Shown: piece by piece, positions 62,663-64,000 of the stretch | How positions within the stretch are numbered: position 1 is the stretch's first letter | Layout: each line of letters begins with the position of its first letter | Origin: Novosphingobium flavum | GTDB lineage: Bacteria; Pseudomonadota; Alphaproteobacteria; Sphingomonadales; Sphingomonadaceae | DNA length: 64,000 nt | Reading direction: 5' to 3' | NCBI RefSeq assembly: GCF_014230315.1 | Contig: NZ_JACLAW010000013.1 | Span: 1 to 64,000, forward strand | Notes under the pieces: model-generated | Databases searched by the model: none | What the model was told of the DNA's origin: nothing | Seen by the model: the letters and a program-made list of their open reading frames with translations, nothing else | Made by a program: the position numbers and the translations under genes

Positions 62663-64000
62663 TCAGGCCGCCTCCATCACCTCGTCCTCGGCGGGCAGGC
62701 GGATCAGGTAGTCGAAGGCGGAAAGGGCCGCCGTGGCGCCCGCGCCCATCGAGATGATGATCTGCTTGTAAGGCACGGTGGTCGCGTCGCCCGCCGCGAA
62801 CACGCCGGGCGCGGTGGTCTCGCCGCGCGCGTCGATCTCGATCTCGCCGCGCAGGGTCAGGCCGACCGAGTCCTTCAGCCATTCGGTGTTCGGCACGAGC
62901 CCGATCTGGACGAAAATCCCTTCGAGCTCGACCCTGTGCACCGCGTCGGAGAGGCGGTCCTTGTAGGTCAGCCCGGTCACCTTGCTGCCATCGCCCAGCA
63001 CTTCGGTGGTGAGCGCCGAAGTGATGATGTCAACATTGGGTAGCGAGCGCAGCTTGGCCTGGAGCACCGCGTCGGCGCGCAGATTCTGGTCGAACTCCAC
63101 CAGGGTTACGTGAGCCACGATCCCCGCCAGGTCGATCGCCGCTTCGACGCCGGAATTGCCGCCGCCGATCACCGCCACGCGCTTGCCCTTGAACAGCGGG
63201 CCGTCGCAGTGCGGGCAATAGGCCACGCCCTTCGCCTTGTACTCGGCCTCGCCCGGCACGTTCATGTTCCGCCAGCGCGCGCCGGTGGAGAGGATCACGG
63301 TGCGGGCCTTGAGCGACGCGCCGTTGGCCAGCACCACTTCGTGGAAGCCGCCCTGCCGCGCCGCCGGGATCAGCTTTTCCGCGCGCTGCAGGTTCATCAC
63401 GTCCACGTCGTATTCCTTGACGTGGGCTTCCAGGCTCGCCGCCAGCTTGGGCCCTTCGGTATAGGGCACCGAGATGAAGTTCTCGATCCCCATGGTGTCC
63501 ACCACCTGCCCGCCGAAGCGCTCGGCCGCGATCCCGGTGCGGATGCCCTTGCGCGCCGTATAGATCGCCGCGGCGGCGCCAGCGGGCCCACCGCCGACGA
63601 CTAGCACCTCGAATGGCTCCTTCTCGGCAATGGCGGCGGCGGCCCGCTCATCCGCGCCGGTATCGAGCTTGGCGACGATTTCCTCGACACTCATCTTGCC
63701 CGAACCCCACATCGCCCCGTCGAGGAAAGTCGCGGGCACGGCCATCACGCCGCGCTGGTCAACCTCGGCCTGGTAAGTACCGCCCTCGATCAGGGTGGCC
63801 GAGACGCGCGGATTGGTCAGCGCCATCAGGGTCAGGGCCTGCACCACGTCGGGGCAGTTGTGGCAGGTCAGCGAGAAATACATCTCGAAATCGTAGTCGC
63901 CGGGCAGGGCCTTGATCGCAGCGATCGTCTCGTCCGCCACCTTGGGCGGGTGGCCGCCGGCCCAGAGCAGGGCCAACACCAGCGAGGTGAATTCGTGACC
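62663..64000 (-). CDS. ahpF: Alkyl hydroperoxide reductase subunit F (5' end outside window)
   Basis: The frame is open to the right edge; the visible 445 residues start at [18 protein letters not shown], matching AhpF about 75 residues into the usual about 520. Redox Cys pairs are in [10 protein letters not shown] (N-terminal thioredoxin-like domain) and CPHCDGPLF (thioredoxin-reductase-like domain). FAD and NAD loops are in [19 protein letters not shown] and [19 protein letters not shown]. It reduces AhpC with NADH; ahpC is expected just beyond the edge. Confidence 0.95.
   Translation of the reverse strand, partial: GHEFTSLVLALLWAGGHPPKVADETIAAIKALPGDYDFEMYFSLTCHNCPDVVQALTLMALTNPRVSATLIEGGTYQAEVDQRGVMAVPATFLDGAMWGSGKMSVEEIVAKLDTGADERAAAAIAEKEPFEVLVVGGGPAGAAAAIYTARKGIRTGIAAERFGGQVVDTMGIENFISVPYTEGPKLAASLEAHVKEYDVDVMNLQRAEKLIPAARQGGFHEVVLANGASLKARTVILSTGARWRNMNVPGEAEYKAKGVAYCPHCDGPLFKGKRVAVIGGGNSGVEAAIDLAGIVAHVTLVEFDQNLRADAVLQAKLRSLPNVDIITSALTTEVLGDGSKVTGLTYKDRLSDAVHRVELEGIFVQIGLVPNTEWLKDSVGLTLRGEIEIDARGETTAPGVFAAGDATTVPYKQIIISMGAGATAALSAFDYLIRLPAEDEVMEAA

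Overview
The window is a GC-rich (about two thirds G+C), densely coding chromosomal segment of an alphaproteobacterium, most likely a member of the Sphingomonadales (Novosphingobium/Sphingomonas-like). The pointers are the order dnaA/rpsT/mutM/ubiE/ubiB/coaBC/dut, a secB/timA/mltA/smr cluster, an NDUFA12-type complex I accessory subunit, DUF2155 and DUF4136 lipoproteins, a Cys-free bL36, and frequent GTG/TTG starts with 4-bp ATGA overlaps. I see no prophage, insertion sequence or CRISPR array. The species assignment is inference from gene content.

Layout. 0-6.3 kb: the end of a TonB-like protein, then a mannose operon (large two-domain GT4 glycosyltransferase, GH130 phosphorylase/hydrolase, GDP-mannose pyrophosphorylase, mannose-6-phosphate isomerase). 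6.3-9.5 kb: a red-light sensor operon (bphO heme oxygenase, bphP phytochrome-HWE kinase-receiver). 9.6-17.3 kb: acs, a DUF2721 protein, a REP-like palindrome, a fatty acyl-AMP ligase with a small partner gene, recX, a DUF192 lipoprotein, NDUFA12, and DUF2155/aat overlapping tail to tail. 17.4-20.2 kb: tRNA-Trp, a membrane-protein gene, secE, nusG. 20.3-25 kb: two tandem acyltransferase-3 paralogs, an M14 carboxypeptidase and two DUF4136 proteins. 25-32.7 kb: galE, rpmJ, a HAD hydrolase, an HxlR regulator, a periplasmic cyclophilin, comM/yifB, a lower-GC GT87-like membrane protein and a ClpP-fold periplasmic protein. 32.8-36.3 kb: rpmH-rnpA-yidD-yidC-yihA. 36.3-45.3 kb: GST, dapE, a dicarboxylate/amino acid symporter, a second REP-like palindrome, nth-dapB, a ThuA-like protein, a sirtuin, a MoeB/ThiF-like protein, and a LysR regulator divergent from an SRPBCC protein. 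45.4-55.6 kb: dnaA, rpsT, mutM, ubiE, ubiB, two tandem membrane proteins, coaBC, dut. 55.6-64 kb: a third DUF4136 lipoprotein, trpS, murJ, secB, timA, mltA, smr, and ahpF running off the right end.

The rpmH and dnaA clusters lie within 15 kb of each other, which suggests an origin-proximal region, although no DnaA-box cluster is visible. The most informative regulatory signal is that the promoters of rpmJ, rpmH and rpsT, which lie far apart, share one architecture (TTGACK-N17-TAASGG followed by a C-rich start region) and each carries a CcrM-type GANTC site at the -35 element. The dnaA upstream region holds six GANTC sites in about 460 bp. This suggests cell-cycle or replication-linked control by adenine methylation.

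Other features worth a second look: an intrinsic terminator just before the bphO ribosome binding site (possible attenuation); a roughly 160-residue acidic Pro/Gly-rich insert in CoaBC; a 193-bp coding/coding antisense overlap between a DUF2155 gene and aat; membrane-protein genes inserted into two normally tight synteny blocks (tRNA-Trp/secE and ubiB/coaBC); and the GT4/helical-barrel plus GH130 pair, which could make and turn over a mannose-containing glycan.
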